The notes under the pieces: generated by a model
What the model saw: only the letters and a program-made list of their open reading frames with translations
Told to the model about the DNA's origin: nothing
Databases searched by the model: none
From: Aalborgiella sp043769295
Lineage (GTDB): Bacteria > Pseudomonadota > Gammaproteobacteria > Burkholderiales > Burkholderiaceae_C
Direction: 5' to 3'
Length of the DNA: 16,927 nucleotides
Assembly: GCA_043769295.1 (NCBI GenBank)
Contig: JAYVJL010000080.1
Coordinates: 1-16,927, forward strand
Part shown: in pieces, positions 6,012 through 13,495 of the stretch
Layout of the letters: every line of letters starts with the position of its first letter
How positions within the stretch are numbered: position 1 is the first letter of the stretch
Program-made: the position numbers and the translations under genes

Positions 6012-7276
6012 TTCGTCCAGTTGACTTCATCAGTGTGAGCGCATCCACAACGGCCGAGGCCGAGGCCAATACCAAGGCAACCAAAGCAAGCACCCGCCAG
6101 CTATTCCCGTTCGCCGCCCTGTCGGCCAGCTACTTTGCACACATCGGGTTTTTCAACCCCTATCTGCCTTTGTGGCTCAAAGACATGGGGCTGGGCATTT
6201 TTGCCATCAGCCTGCTGACCTCCATCCAGGCCGCCACACGCCTGTTTGCACCCTACGGCTGGGGTTGGCTGAGCGACCACACGGGTGAGCGCGTCCGGCT
6301 GCTGCGCTACGGCGCGAGCGCAGCACTGGTGGTCTCCATCGGGCTGTGGTTCAACAACGGCTCCTGGTGGCTGGCCGCTGTGCTGCTGATCATGTTCACC
6401 CACACCAGCGCCATGATGCCCATGAGCGAAGCGGCTTTGGCGCACTTGGTCAGCCAAGGCGGCGAATTTGACGCCAAACGCTATGGCCGCGTCCGTTTAT
6501 GCGGCTCGATCGGTTTTTTAGTGACCGTTTTGGCAGCCGGTGTCTGGTTTGAGAAGTTTGGGATGCAGCACTTCCCGGCCTGGACACTGCTGACCTTGCT
6601 GACCGTGACCATCAGCGTCTGGCTGCTGCCCAACCTGAAAGAAGCGATCCCGACACACGAAGCCAATCTGCCGATCTGGCCCATCCTGCAGCAGCGCCCG
6701 GTGCAATGGTTTTTTGCGGCTTTGTTCTTCCACGTGCTGTCGCACATCGGTATTTATGTGTTTTTTTCGCTGTTTTTAGACTCTTTGGGCTACAGCAAAG
6801 CGACGATCGGCGTGTTGTGGGCGGTTTCGGTGATTGTTGAAATCATCTGGTTCTTCAACCAAAGCCGGTGGTTGCCCAGGTTGAGCTTATCGGCTTGGTT
6901 GATGGTCTGCTCGGCCATTATGGTGCTGCGCATGGGCATCACAGCGACCAGCGCCTCGGTCATCGTGCTGCTGGTCGCGGCACAAATGCTGCATGCTTTC
7001 ACCTTTGCAACGCACCACACGGTGTGTATTGCGCTGCTGTCCCATCATTTTCCCGGCCGCCTGCGTGGCCGTGGCCAAGCGCTGTACACCGTGATCGGCT
7101 ATGGCTTCCCAGGCGTGCTGGGCGGTCTTGCAGGTGGCTTTATAAGCACGAAATACAGTCTAGCCGGCGTATATATTGCCTCAATAGCTACTAGTTTTAT
7201 AGCGTTTTTGTGCGCCTTCCAGGTTTGGCGCATTCAGCACAGGCCCTCAACCGCCTCAGTGGCCCAGGATTTTTGA
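6008..7276 (+). CDS. Major facilitator superfamily transporter (LacY/HcaT-like)
   Basis: Inner-membrane secondary transporter of up to 422 residues with about 12 predicted membrane helices, the first near residues 31-57 (FPFAALSASYFAHIGFFNPYLPLW). The loop after helix 2 carries WGWLSDHTGERVRLL, a form of the family motif Gx3DRxGR. The FNPYLPLWLKDMG opening resembles the MFS_1-like/HcaT group of sugar or aromatic-acid symporters. The substrate cannot be read from the sequence. The TTG start overlaps the aroC stop, which suggests translational coupling. GTG at 6035 is an alternative that removes nine residues. A copy of the 44-bp dispersed repeat is read in frame near the C terminus (about residues 385-399). 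The last 21 bp overlap the end of the convergent aapP gene. Confidence 0.88.
   Translation: MIRPVDFISVSASTTAEAEANTKATKASTRQLFPFAALSASYFAHIGFFNPYLPLWLKDMGLGIFAISLLTSIQAATRLFAPYGWGWLSDHTGERVRLLRYGASAALVVSIGLWFNNGSWWLAAVLLIMFTHTSAMMPMSEAALAHLVSQGGEFDAKRYGRVRLCGSIGFLVTVLAAGVWFEKFGMQHFPAWTLLTLLTVTISVWLLPNLKEAIPTHEANLPIWPILQQRPVQWFFAALFFHVLSHIGIYVFFSLFLDSLGYSKATIGVLWAVSVIVEIIWFFNQSRWLPRLSLSAWLMVCSAIMVLRMGITATSASVIVLLVAAQMLHAFTFATHHTVCIALLSHHFPGRLRGRGQALYTVIGYGFPGVLGGLAGGFISTKYSLAGVYIASIATSFIAFLCAFQVWRIQHRPSTASVAQDF
7160..7203 (-). repeat. 44-bp dispersed repeat, copy B (inside the MFS gene)
   Basis: Copy B is in reverse orientation. It aligns without gaps to copy A (33 of 44) and copy C (31 of 44), with the shared core TACGCCGGCTAG at 7160-7171. 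It lies within the last 40 codons of the MFS gene and is read as LAGVYIASIATSFIA, a hydrophobic segment, without breaking the frame. Confidence 0.7.
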
Positions 7277-7999
7277 CAAGAAATCCTTGCTGCGCTCGTT
7301 TTGCGGGTTGTTGAAGAAGTCATGCGGGTTGTTTTGCTCGACGATCTGGCCCTGATCCATAAAAATCACCCGGTCTGCCACCGCTTTGGCAAAACCCATT
7401 TCATGCGTCACGCACAGCATGGTGATGCCGTGGCTGGCCATTTCCACCATCACGTCCAACACTTCTTTGATCATCTCGGGGTCCAGCGCCGACGTGGGCT
7501 CGTCAAACAGCATGATTTTGGGCGTCAAACACAGCGCCCGCGCAATGGCAACGCGCTGCTGCTGGCCGCCTGAGAGCTGCAGCGGGTATTTGTCCGCTTG
7601 TTCGGCAATGCGCACCCGTTTTAGCTGGATCATGGCTTTCTCAATCGCGTCCTTTTTTGGCATTTTGCCAACCCATATGGGTGACAGCGTCAGATTTTCC
7701 AACACCGTCAGATGCGGGAACAGGTTGAACTGCTGAAACACCATGCCCACTTTTTTGCGGATGTCATCGATGGCTTTGACGTCGTCGGTTACTTCTACGC
7801 CATCCACAAACAAATGCCCCTCTTGATACTCTTCCAGGCGGTTGATACAGCGAATCAGCGTTGATTTGCCCGAACCCGAGGGGCCGCAAATGACGATGCG
7901 CTCACCGGGTGTGACGTTCAAATCAATATCACGTAACACATGAAAGTTATTGCCATACCATTTGTTGACTTTGTCGAATTGGATGATGTGTTCAGACAT
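7256..7999 (-). CDS. aapP: General L-amino-acid ABC transporter, ATP-binding protein
   Basis: Cytoplasmic ATPase that powers uptake of polar and other L-amino acids through AapQM. At 247 residues it is a normal size. It shows the Walker A loop GPSGSGKST (39-47), Q-loop FQQFNLFPH (89-96 region), ABC signature LSGGQQQRV (142-150), Walker B IMLFDEP (162-168), D-loop SALD and the switch His199 in VTHEMGF. All active-site features are intact. These motif variants are those of the polar amino acid subfamily (GlnQ/HisP/AapP). It is the last gene of the four-gene minus-strand operon, 48 bp after aapM. Only a weak ribosome binding site is visible. Its 3' end overlaps the end of the convergent MFS gene by 21 bp, with no terminator in between. 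Confidence 0.95.
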   Translation of the reverse strand: MSEHIIQFDKVNKWYGNNFHVLRDIDLNVTPGERIVICGPSGSGKSTLIRCINRLEEYQEGHLFVDGVEVTDDVKAIDDIRKKVGMVFQQFNLFPHLTVLENLTLSPIWVGKMPKKDAIEKAMIQLKRVRIAEQADKYPLQLSGGQQQRVAIARALCLTPKIMLFDEPTSALDPEMIKEVLDVMVEMASHGITMLCVTHEMGFAKAVADRVIFMDQGQIVEQNNPHDFFNNPQNERSKDFLSKILGH

Positions 8000-8047
8000 A
8001 TTGGAACGTAAGTTATTGATTTACTGTGTAATTTTTTGATCGGAGCG

Positions 8048-9151
8048 CTAGTGCTGCTTACCTTTATTGACCTGCTTTTCAACCCAGATGCTATAGCGGG
8101 ACATGGAAAAGCAGAACACAAAATAAATCATGGCAATGAACAAGTAGCCTTCAATCTTGAAGGGTCGCCAGTCTGAATCGGAATTCAACGCCAAGGACAA
8201 AGCCCCCGTGAGTTCATACAAGCTCACAATAGTCACCAAAGAGGTGTCTTTGAAGGTGGAGATAAAGTTATTCATGATGCTGGGCACCACCATCGACAAG
8301 GCCTGCGGCAGCACAATCTTGCCCTGCGTTTGCCAGTAAGACAGCCCCAGCGTTGCAGCCGCTTCGATTTGCCCCTTCGGTATCGCCTGTAAACCGCCCC
8401 GAATCACCTCGGCCATATAGGCGGCGGCAAACAGGGTGATGCCCACCAGCACGCGAATCAGCACATCAATCGTGAACCCCTGCGGCATGAACAACGGAAA
8501 CATGAACGAAGCCATGAACAACACCGAAATCAAGGGTACGCCGCGAATCAACTCGACATAAATCGTGCAAAACGTGCGAATCGCAGGCAGATCGGAGCGC
8601 CGCCCCAAAGCCACACCCAAGGCGATGGGAAAAGCCATCACGATGGACAAAGAGGACAACAAAATCGTCAAGGGCAAACCGCCCCAGCGGTCGGTCTCGA
8701 CCTTGCTCAAACCCAGCACATTGCCATACATGAGGGTAAAAAACACGACCAAAACGATCACCCACAAAACAGCCAGGACAGGACGCCAAAGCGCACGCGT
8801 GCAACTGGCCATCAACAGCCCGAGCAGCAGCAAGGTAGCCACCAAAGGTCGCCACTGCTCTTCAAACGGATAGCGACCAAACAGGATGATGCGGTATTTC
8901 TCGGTCACAACACCCCAGCAGGCACCCACGCCGTCTACGCGACAGGCGTCAAAGTTGGGGATCCAGGAGGCCCTGAAAATAGCCCAACTCAGCAGTTGTG
9001 GCACCAGGTAGAGCAAGACGCCACCGATCACGACCGTCATCAAGGCGGTTGCCCAATCGCCAAAAAGGTTGCTGCGCATCCAGGCGATGATGCCGCTGGT
9101 TTGCACAGGCGCTGGACGGGCTTCTATGGGTTGAAAAGTTTGTGCAGTCAT
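8048..9151 (-). CDS. aapM: General L-amino-acid ABC transporter, permease AapM
   Basis: Inner-membrane subunit that pairs with AapQ to form the channel of the amino-acid importer. At 367 residues it is longer than most polar amino acid permeases because of an N-terminal extension, as is usual for AapM/BztC. Hydrophobic segments occur near residues 35-57, 103-118, 125-142, 160-182, 205-222, 231-250 and 335-350. The ATPase-docking EAA loop reads EAAATLGLS, with LP 19 residues on (263-282). The cytoplasmic N terminus ends near SNLFGDWATALMTVV, a typical AapM opening. It starts 24 bp after aapQ, which suggests one mRNA. No strong Shine-Dalgarno sequence is seen. Confidence 0.94.
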   Translation of the reverse strand: MTAQTFQPIEARPAPVQTSGIIAWMRSNLFGDWATALMTVVIGGVLLYLVPQLLSWAIFRASWIPNFDACRVDGVGACWGVVTEKYRIILFGRYPFEEQWRPLVATLLLLGLLMASCTRALWRPVLAVLWVIVLVVFFTLMYGNVLGLSKVETDRWGGLPLTILLSSLSIVMAFPIALGVALGRRSDLPAIRTFCTIYVELIRGVPLISVLFMASFMFPLFMPQGFTIDVLIRVLVGITLFAAAYMAEVIRGGLQAIPKGQIEAAATLGLSYWQTQGKIVLPQALSMVVPSIMNNFISTFKDTSLVTIVSLYELTGALSLALNSDSDWRPFKIEGYLFIAMIYFVFCFSMSRYSIWVEKQVNKGKQH

Positions 9152-9175
9152 GGGTCTGGCTGGTGTCAGTTTTTA

Positions 9176-10351
9176 TCAGCGTTCTTTGATCGCAGAACGG
9201 GTGTTGTACCAATTCATCAAGAAGGAAGTTGCCAGCGAGGTGGTCAAATAGACCAGCATCACAATGGAAATACACTCCACCGCTCGGCCGGTCTGGTTCA
9301 AGGCCGTGTTGGCAATTGACACCACATCGGGGTAGCCAATAGCCACCGCCAGGGAGGAGTTTTTGGTCAAATTCAAAAACTGGTTCGTCATGGGCGGGAT
9401 GATCACCCGCAAGGCCTGCGGCAGCATGACCAAGCGCATGGACTGATTGGGATTCAAGCCCAGCGCCGAGGCGGCCTCCCCTTGGCCACCCGCAACCGAT
9501 TGGATGCCGGAGCGAACCACCTCGGCAACAAACGCTGCGGTATAGACCGTCAAACCCAGCAACACGGATAAAAATTCTGGTGTTAAAGAGCCGCCGTTTT
9601 CAATGGCAAACTCGCCTTTGATAGGTGAATCAAGCGCCGTTGGCGCACCGCCCGCCAGCCAGCCCAACACACCACCAGCGATGCAAATGGCTAACGGCAC
9701 CCAGAATATGCTTTTCAATTGACCAGTGGCCTCAAATTGTTGATACGCACGCTTGCGGTACAACCATGCGGTGACGATGCCGGCAAGCAAACCCACCAAG
9801 GCCCACAAGTGCCCGCTGGCCCAAACCGGCACGGGAAAACTCAAACCGCCTTTGCTCAAAAACAACGGCCCGACTTTCCAGGCCTCGGAAGTCGCAGGAA
9901 GCGCTTCCGTAAAGAACAGATACCACATCAGCAACTGCAAAAGCACGGGCACGTTTCTGAAAAACTCAACATAGGCGTAGCACACACCGCGCACCAAGGC
10001 ATTGCGAGAAAAGCGACCCACGCCCAAAAGGGTGCCCAAAATGGTCGTCAAAATGATACCAATGATGGCAACGCGCAAGGTATTGGAGAGTCCAACCAAG
10101 AAGGCCTGCCAATACGGCTGTGCAGAATCGAACGGGAACAGGCTCTCACCAATATCAAAGCCAGCGGGCCCGCTTAAAAAGTCAAACCCGCTTTGGATGC
10201 CGCGGATTTTCATGTTGTAAAGCGTGTTGCTGGCCAAAAACCAGACAGCTACAACCACCATGGCGATGGCGATGATTTGATACACCAAGCCCCGAAAAGC
10301 CTGGCTGCGCCAAGACCAGTTTTTCTTTTTTGGGGGTGGTTTCACATTCAT
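9176..10351 (-). CDS. aapQ: General L-amino-acid ABC transporter, permease AapQ
   Basis: Inner-membrane partner of AapM, 391 residues. After a basic N-terminal tail (KPPPKKKNWSWRSQAFRG) come hydrophobic helices from about residue 22. A periplasmic segment GFDFLSGPAGFDIGESL is characteristic of AapQ/BztB. The extra helices at about 183-236 account for its length over short permeases. The EAA loop EAASALGLN lies at 292-300, with LP at 310-311. The gene follows aapJ after 149 bp that contain a terminator-like hairpin, so permease expression is probably lower than that of the binding protein. The start codon choice is fair: only a weak GAGAG lies upstream. Confidence 0.94.
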   Translation of the reverse strand: MNVKPPPKKKNWSWRSQAFRGLVYQIIAIAMVVVAVWFLASNTLYNMKIRGIQSGFDFLSGPAGFDIGESLFPFDSAQPYWQAFLVGLSNTLRVAIIGIILTTILGTLLGVGRFSRNALVRGVCYAYVEFFRNVPVLLQLLMWYLFFTEALPATSEAWKVGPLFLSKGGLSFPVPVWASGHLWALVGLLAGIVTAWLYRKRAYQQFEATGQLKSIFWVPLAICIAGGVLGWLAGGAPTALDSPIKGEFAIENGGSLTPEFLSVLLGLTVYTAAFVAEVVRSGIQSVAGGQGEAASALGLNPNQSMRLVMLPQALRVIIPPMTNQFLNLTKNSSLAVAIGYPDVVSIANTALNQTGRAVECISIVMLVYLTTSLATSFLMNWYNTRSAIKER

Positions 10352-10410
10352 GGATGAACGCTCTCAGAGAAATGCAGGGGCTAGCACGCCGATAAAATCA
10401 CAGGGCCATC

Positions 10411-10453
10411 AAAAAAGCTGCCAACCGTACAAGTGCGTTGTACCGCTAGCAGC
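10411..10453 (-). terminator. Intercistronic terminator or attenuator between aapJ and aapQ
   Basis: Arms GCTGC/GCAGC and GTACAA/TTGTAC surround a 5-nt loop, with a symmetrical 5-by-5 internal bulge, at 10417-10453. On the minus strand the hairpin is followed directly by six T (10411-10416). It lies between the binding-protein gene and the permease genes, where partial terminators often keep binding protein in excess. It could also act as an mRNA-stabilising stem. Confidence 0.65.
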
Positions 10454-10500
10454 ATCTTGAAGTATCCTGATCAATACAACGCGTCAATATCCGTTTGAAA

Positions 10501-11535
10501 TCAACGCACGGGGTAGGCGTACATCAAACCGCCCTTGTTCCACAGATTGTTCAGGCCGCGTGGCAAATTCAACGGCGTATTTGGACCGACGTTGCGCTCA
10601 AAGCTTTCACCATAGTTGCCAACGGCTTTGATCGCGCGTGCGAGCCAGTCTTTGTCCAAGCCGAGCAATTTACCGGTGTCTTCATTTCCAGCACCCAAGA
10701 GACGCTGCACGACAGGGTCGGTACTGGACATCATTTGGTCGACATTAGATTGCTTGACGCCATATTCTTCGGCCTCCAGCAAGCCGTACATCACCCATTT
10801 GACAATGGCAAACCACTCGTCATCACCCCGACGAACCATGGGACCCAAAGGCTCTTTGGAGATCAGGTCCGGCAAAATGATGTGCTCTTTTGGATCTTTG
10901 GCCACTTTGCTGCGGGTTGAAGACAAACCAGAGGCGTCCGTGGTGTAGGCAATGCAACGCCCCGTGAAATAGGCATTTTCAGCGGCTTCCAGTTTTTCAA
11001 ACACCACCGGTTTGATACCCAAGCCGTTGGCTTTGGAGTAATCGGTCAAGTTTTTTTCAGTGGTGGTGCCAGATTGAACGCAGACGGTTTGACCTTTGAG
11101 CTGTTTGGCATTTTTGATTTTGCTTTTTACCGGCACCATAAAACCCTGGCCGTCATAGTAATTGGTGACCGTTGCCGTCAAACCCAGCGATGCATCACGC
11201 GTCAAGGTAAAGGTGGTGTTGCGTGCCAACACGTCCACTTCACCCGACTGCAAAGCGGTAAAGCGCTGCTGCGCATTCAAGGGCACGTATTTAACTTTCT
11301 CTGGGTCCTTCAAAACGGCGGCCGCCAGCGCACGGCAAACATCAATGTCCAAACCAGACCATTTGCCAGCAGAATCTGCCGCCGCAAACCCAGCCAACCC
11401 CGTGTTGACGCCACAAACCAATTGTCCGCGCGACTTGATACCATCCAATGTCTTCCCGGCATGTGCGGGGAGTGCGAGCATGGCACCGAGTGCGGCCAGT
11501 GTTGTTGCTGCAATTTTGAGGTTGAGTAGCTTCAT
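10501..11535 (-). CDS. aapJ: General L-amino-acid ABC transporter, periplasmic binding protein
   Basis: Soluble periplasmic receptor that delivers amino acids to AapQM. It is 344 residues long, close to the length of rhizobial AapJ. A clear signal peptide covers residues 1-26: a basic start, a hydrophobic core LAALGAMLALP and the cleavage site AHA|G. The mature protein begins KTLDGIKSRGQLVCGVNTGLAGFA, and SGLDIDVCRALAAAV and ARNTTFTLTRD follow. These are hallmark segments of the AapJ/BztA branch of family 3 solute-binding proteins. GGAGA (11543-11547), seven bases before the ATG, supports the start. It is the first gene of the operon, behind a sigma-54-type promoter. Confidence 0.95.
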   Translation of the reverse strand: MKLLNLKIAATTLAALGAMLALPAHAGKTLDGIKSRGQLVCGVNTGLAGFAAADSAGKWSGLDIDVCRALAAAVLKDPEKVKYVPLNAQQRFTALQSGEVDVLARNTTFTLTRDASLGLTATVTNYYDGQGFMVPVKSKIKNAKQLKGQTVCVQSGTTTEKNLTDYSKANGLGIKPVVFEKLEAAENAYFTGRCIAYTTDASGLSSTRSKVAKDPKEHIILPDLISKEPLGPMVRRGDDEWFAIVKWVMYGLLEAEEYGVKQSNVDQMMSSTDPVVQRLLGAGNEDTGKLLGLDKDWLARAIKAVGNYGESFERNVGPNTPLNLPRGLNNLWNKGGLMYAYPVR

Positions 11536-11609
11536 TCAATTTTCTCCAAATAGATAAATGCAATCTGCGTCTGAAGGGTTCATATTCAAAGATACACCAA
11601 ACGAACAAA

Positions 11610-11625
11610 TGCAATATACATGCCA
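11610..11625 (-). promoter_or_regulatory. Sigma-54 (RpoN) promoter of the aap operon
   Basis: On the minus strand the sequence TGGCATG-TATA-TTGCA fits the -24/-12 consensus TGGCACG-N4-TTGCW with one mismatch and the required 10-bp gap between GG and GC. The predicted transcript start is near 11599, giving a leader of about 64 nt before aapJ. Amino-acid permease operons of this type are under Ntr control in rhizobia, so RpoN/NtrC control is plausible here. I did not find a convincing NtrC site upstream. Confidence 0.72.
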
Positions 11626-11727
11626 AAATTCGCCACCTCATCAGGGTTTACGATGGTTATGCATTCTTTCCAGGTATATTGATTTGCATTCATGATTGAG
11701 CGCATAAGTTAATTGCAAAGACATGTG

Positions 11728-11766
11728 AAAAAAGCCCGCAAACAACAAGCTTGCGGGCTTTTTTTT
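11728..11766 (-). terminator. Rho-independent terminator of aceA (bidirectional form)
   Basis: GCCCGCAA (11734-11741) pairs with TTGCGGGC (11751-11758), flanked by six A on the left and eight T on the right, so it has a T tract in both directions. It lies 45 bp after the aceA stop and isolates aceA from the upstream region of aapJ. Confidence 0.9.
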
Positions 11767-11811
11767 GCAGGCACCCGTTTGGATGCCTGGTCTGAACTTA
11801 ATAGTGGCAGA

Positions 11812-13131
11812 TCAGTGGAATTGCTCTTCTTCAGTAGAACCGGTCAAAGCAGTCACGCTTGACTTGCCGCCTTGAATCGTCGTGGTCACTTCGTCGAAGT
11901 AACCTGTACCCACTTCTTGCTGATGCGACACGAAGGTATAACCACGGTCACGTGCTGCGAATTCTGGCTCTTGCACTTTCTCGATGTAGGCGGTCATGCC
12001 GCGCTTGACGTAATCTTGTGCCAAGTCGTACATGTTGAACCACATCGAGTGGATACCGGCCAAGGTAATGAACTGGTACTTGTAACCCATCGCACCGAGT
12101 TCGCGCTGGAACTTGGCAATGGTTGCATCGTCCAGGTTTTTCTTCCAGTTGAACGATGGTGAGCAGTTGTACGCCAACATTTTTCCTGGGTGAACTTTGT
12201 GCACAGCATCTGCAAACTTCTTAGCGAAGTCCAGATCTGGCGTACCGGTTTCGCACCAGACCAGGTCAGCATAGTCAGCATACGCAATCGCACGGGAAAC
12301 GGCTTGGTCAAAACCTTTACGGGTTTTGTAGAAGCCTTCGGCGGTGCGCTCGCCGGTCAAGAATGGCTTGTCGATCTCGTCGTAGTCGCTGGTCAACAAA
12401 TCTGCTGCTTCAGCGTCGGTACGGGCGATCACCAAGGTTGGCACGCCGCACACGTCAGCAGCCATACGCGCAGCGATCAACTTTTGGCATGACTCGCGGG
12501 TTGGCAACAACACTTTGCCGCCCATGTGGCCGCATTTTTTGACAGATGCCAATTGGTCTTCCCAATGCACGCCGCCTGCACCAGCCTTGATCATGGCTTT
12601 CATCAATTCAAACGCGTTCAACACGCCACCGAAACCGGCTTCTGCGTCTGCAACGATGGGGGCAAAGTTGTCGATATAACCTTTGTCACCAGCATCGATG
12701 CCTTTGGAATGCTGGATTTCATCCGCACGGCGGAAGGTATTGTTGATGGTTTCAACGACTTTTGGCACGGAGTCCACTGGGTACAAAGACTGGTCTGGGT
12801 ACATGGAGGAATAGGTGTTGTTGTCTGCAGCAACTTGCCAGCCAGACAAATAAATGGCTTTCACGCCAGCTTTGACCTGCTGCATGGCTTGGCCACCGGT
12901 CAACGCACCGAGGCAATTGACGTAGTCTTCCGTGTGCAACAGGTTCCACAGCTTTTCAGCACCACGGCGCGCCAAGGTGTGCTCGATAGGAAATGAACCG
13001 CGCAAACGAACGACGTCGGCAGCGGAATAACCGCGTTTGATGCCTTTCCAGCGTGGGTTGGTCGCCCAGTCTTTTTCTAATGCGGCGATTTGTTGTTCGC
13101 GGCTCAATTGTTCTGTAAGGCTTTGTGGCAT
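11812..13131 (-). CDS. aceA: Isocitrate lyase
   Basis: Glyoxylate-shunt enzyme that cleaves isocitrate to glyoxylate and succinate in the cytoplasm, needed for growth on acetate, fatty acids and other C2 sources. At 439 residues it fits the class that includes E. coli AceA (434). The catalytic loop KKCGHMGGK places the active cysteine at 200. The substrate-binding segments ADAEAGFGG (161-169) and NCSPSFNW (322-329) and the magnesium region around IARTDAEAADLL are intact. AGGAG (13139-13143) seven bases before the ATG fixes the start. It is monocistronic, between its own terminator and a 364-bp upstream region with TCTTA/TAAGA palindromes. No malate synthase or AceK is in the window. Confidence 0.97.
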   Translation of the reverse strand: MPQSLTEQLSREQQIAALEKDWATNPRWKGIKRGYSAADVVRLRGSFPIEHTLARRGAEKLWNLLHTEDYVNCLGALTGGQAMQQVKAGVKAIYLSGWQVAADNNTYSSMYPDQSLYPVDSVPKVVETINNTFRRADEIQHSKGIDAGDKGYIDNFAPIVADAEAGFGGVLNAFELMKAMIKAGAGGVHWEDQLASVKKCGHMGGKVLLPTRESCQKLIAARMAADVCGVPTLVIARTDAEAADLLTSDYDEIDKPFLTGERTAEGFYKTRKGFDQAVSRAIAYADYADLVWCETGTPDLDFAKKFADAVHKVHPGKMLAYNCSPSFNWKKNLDDATIAKFQRELGAMGYKYQFITLAGIHSMWFNMYDLAQDYVKRGMTAYIEKVQEPEFAARDRGYTFVSHQQEVGTGYFDEVTTTIQGGKSSVTALTGSTEEEQFH

Positions 13132-13176
13132 AAAAATACTCCTAGAATAAAAAATGGTTAGAACATGCTTTTGAAA

Positions 13177-13256
13177 ATCTTACCAAGATGCGCAGTTCTT
13201 GTACATTATTGTAGTCTTCTATAAGATTAAATTTTACTCTTATGTCTTATATAAGA
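13177..13256. promoter_or_regulatory. Array of TCTTA/TAAGA palindromes upstream of aceA
   Basis: There are three related sites: ATCTT-ACC-AAGAT (13177-13189), TCTTCTATAAGA (13215-13226, nearly symmetrical) and TCTTATATAAGA (13245-13256, a perfect 12-bp palindrome). The last two are centred 30 bp apart, close to three helical turns, and so lie on the same face of the DNA. They sit 46-125 bp before the aceA start. This looks like a multi-site operator for a dimeric regulator of acetate or C2 metabolism. I cannot name the regulator. Confidence 0.5.
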
Positions 13257-13296
13257 TAAATATTTAATCATTAAAAAACAATGACTTACGTAATAT

Positions 13297-13335
13297 ATTT
13301 CTCAATGTGAGATTCTATTTTCCATATTGAGAAAT
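13297..13335. repeat. 10-bp inverted repeat
   Basis: ATTTCTCAAT (13297-13306) is perfectly repeated in reverse as ATTGAGAAAT (13326-13335), with 19 bp between, and is followed by a T run. It could be a regulator site for the EamA gene or a weak hairpin. The stem has little GC, so it is a poor terminator. Confidence 0.5.
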
Positions 13336-13495
13336 TTTTTTGCACTGCAGCATTGTATTTTTCTCCCATCCAACAACAGCAAGACGCGTGCCATCTCAGC
13401 ACATCAGGCATGATGCCAAAGCACACCAATTTCAAAAATCAACGGCTGATTTCATCACTTTTACCCCTCTTTTATCCCTTTTCATCTGTCCACTT

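Larger units (their letters stand above)
13132..13495. other. AT-rich regulatory region between aceA and the EamA gene
   Basis: This 364-bp region is clearly more AT-rich than its neighbours. The aceA side holds three imperfect to perfect palindromes (13177-13256). The middle holds a 10-bp inverted repeat (13297-13335). From about 13340 the frame of the EamA gene is already open, but the encoded residues do not look like transporter sequence, so I treat that part as leader. Confidence 0.5.

Noticed and set aside
10455..10472. TTGAAGTATCCTGATCAA as a third FNR box
   Set aside because: The half sites are too far apart for the TTGAT-N4-ATCAA geometry.
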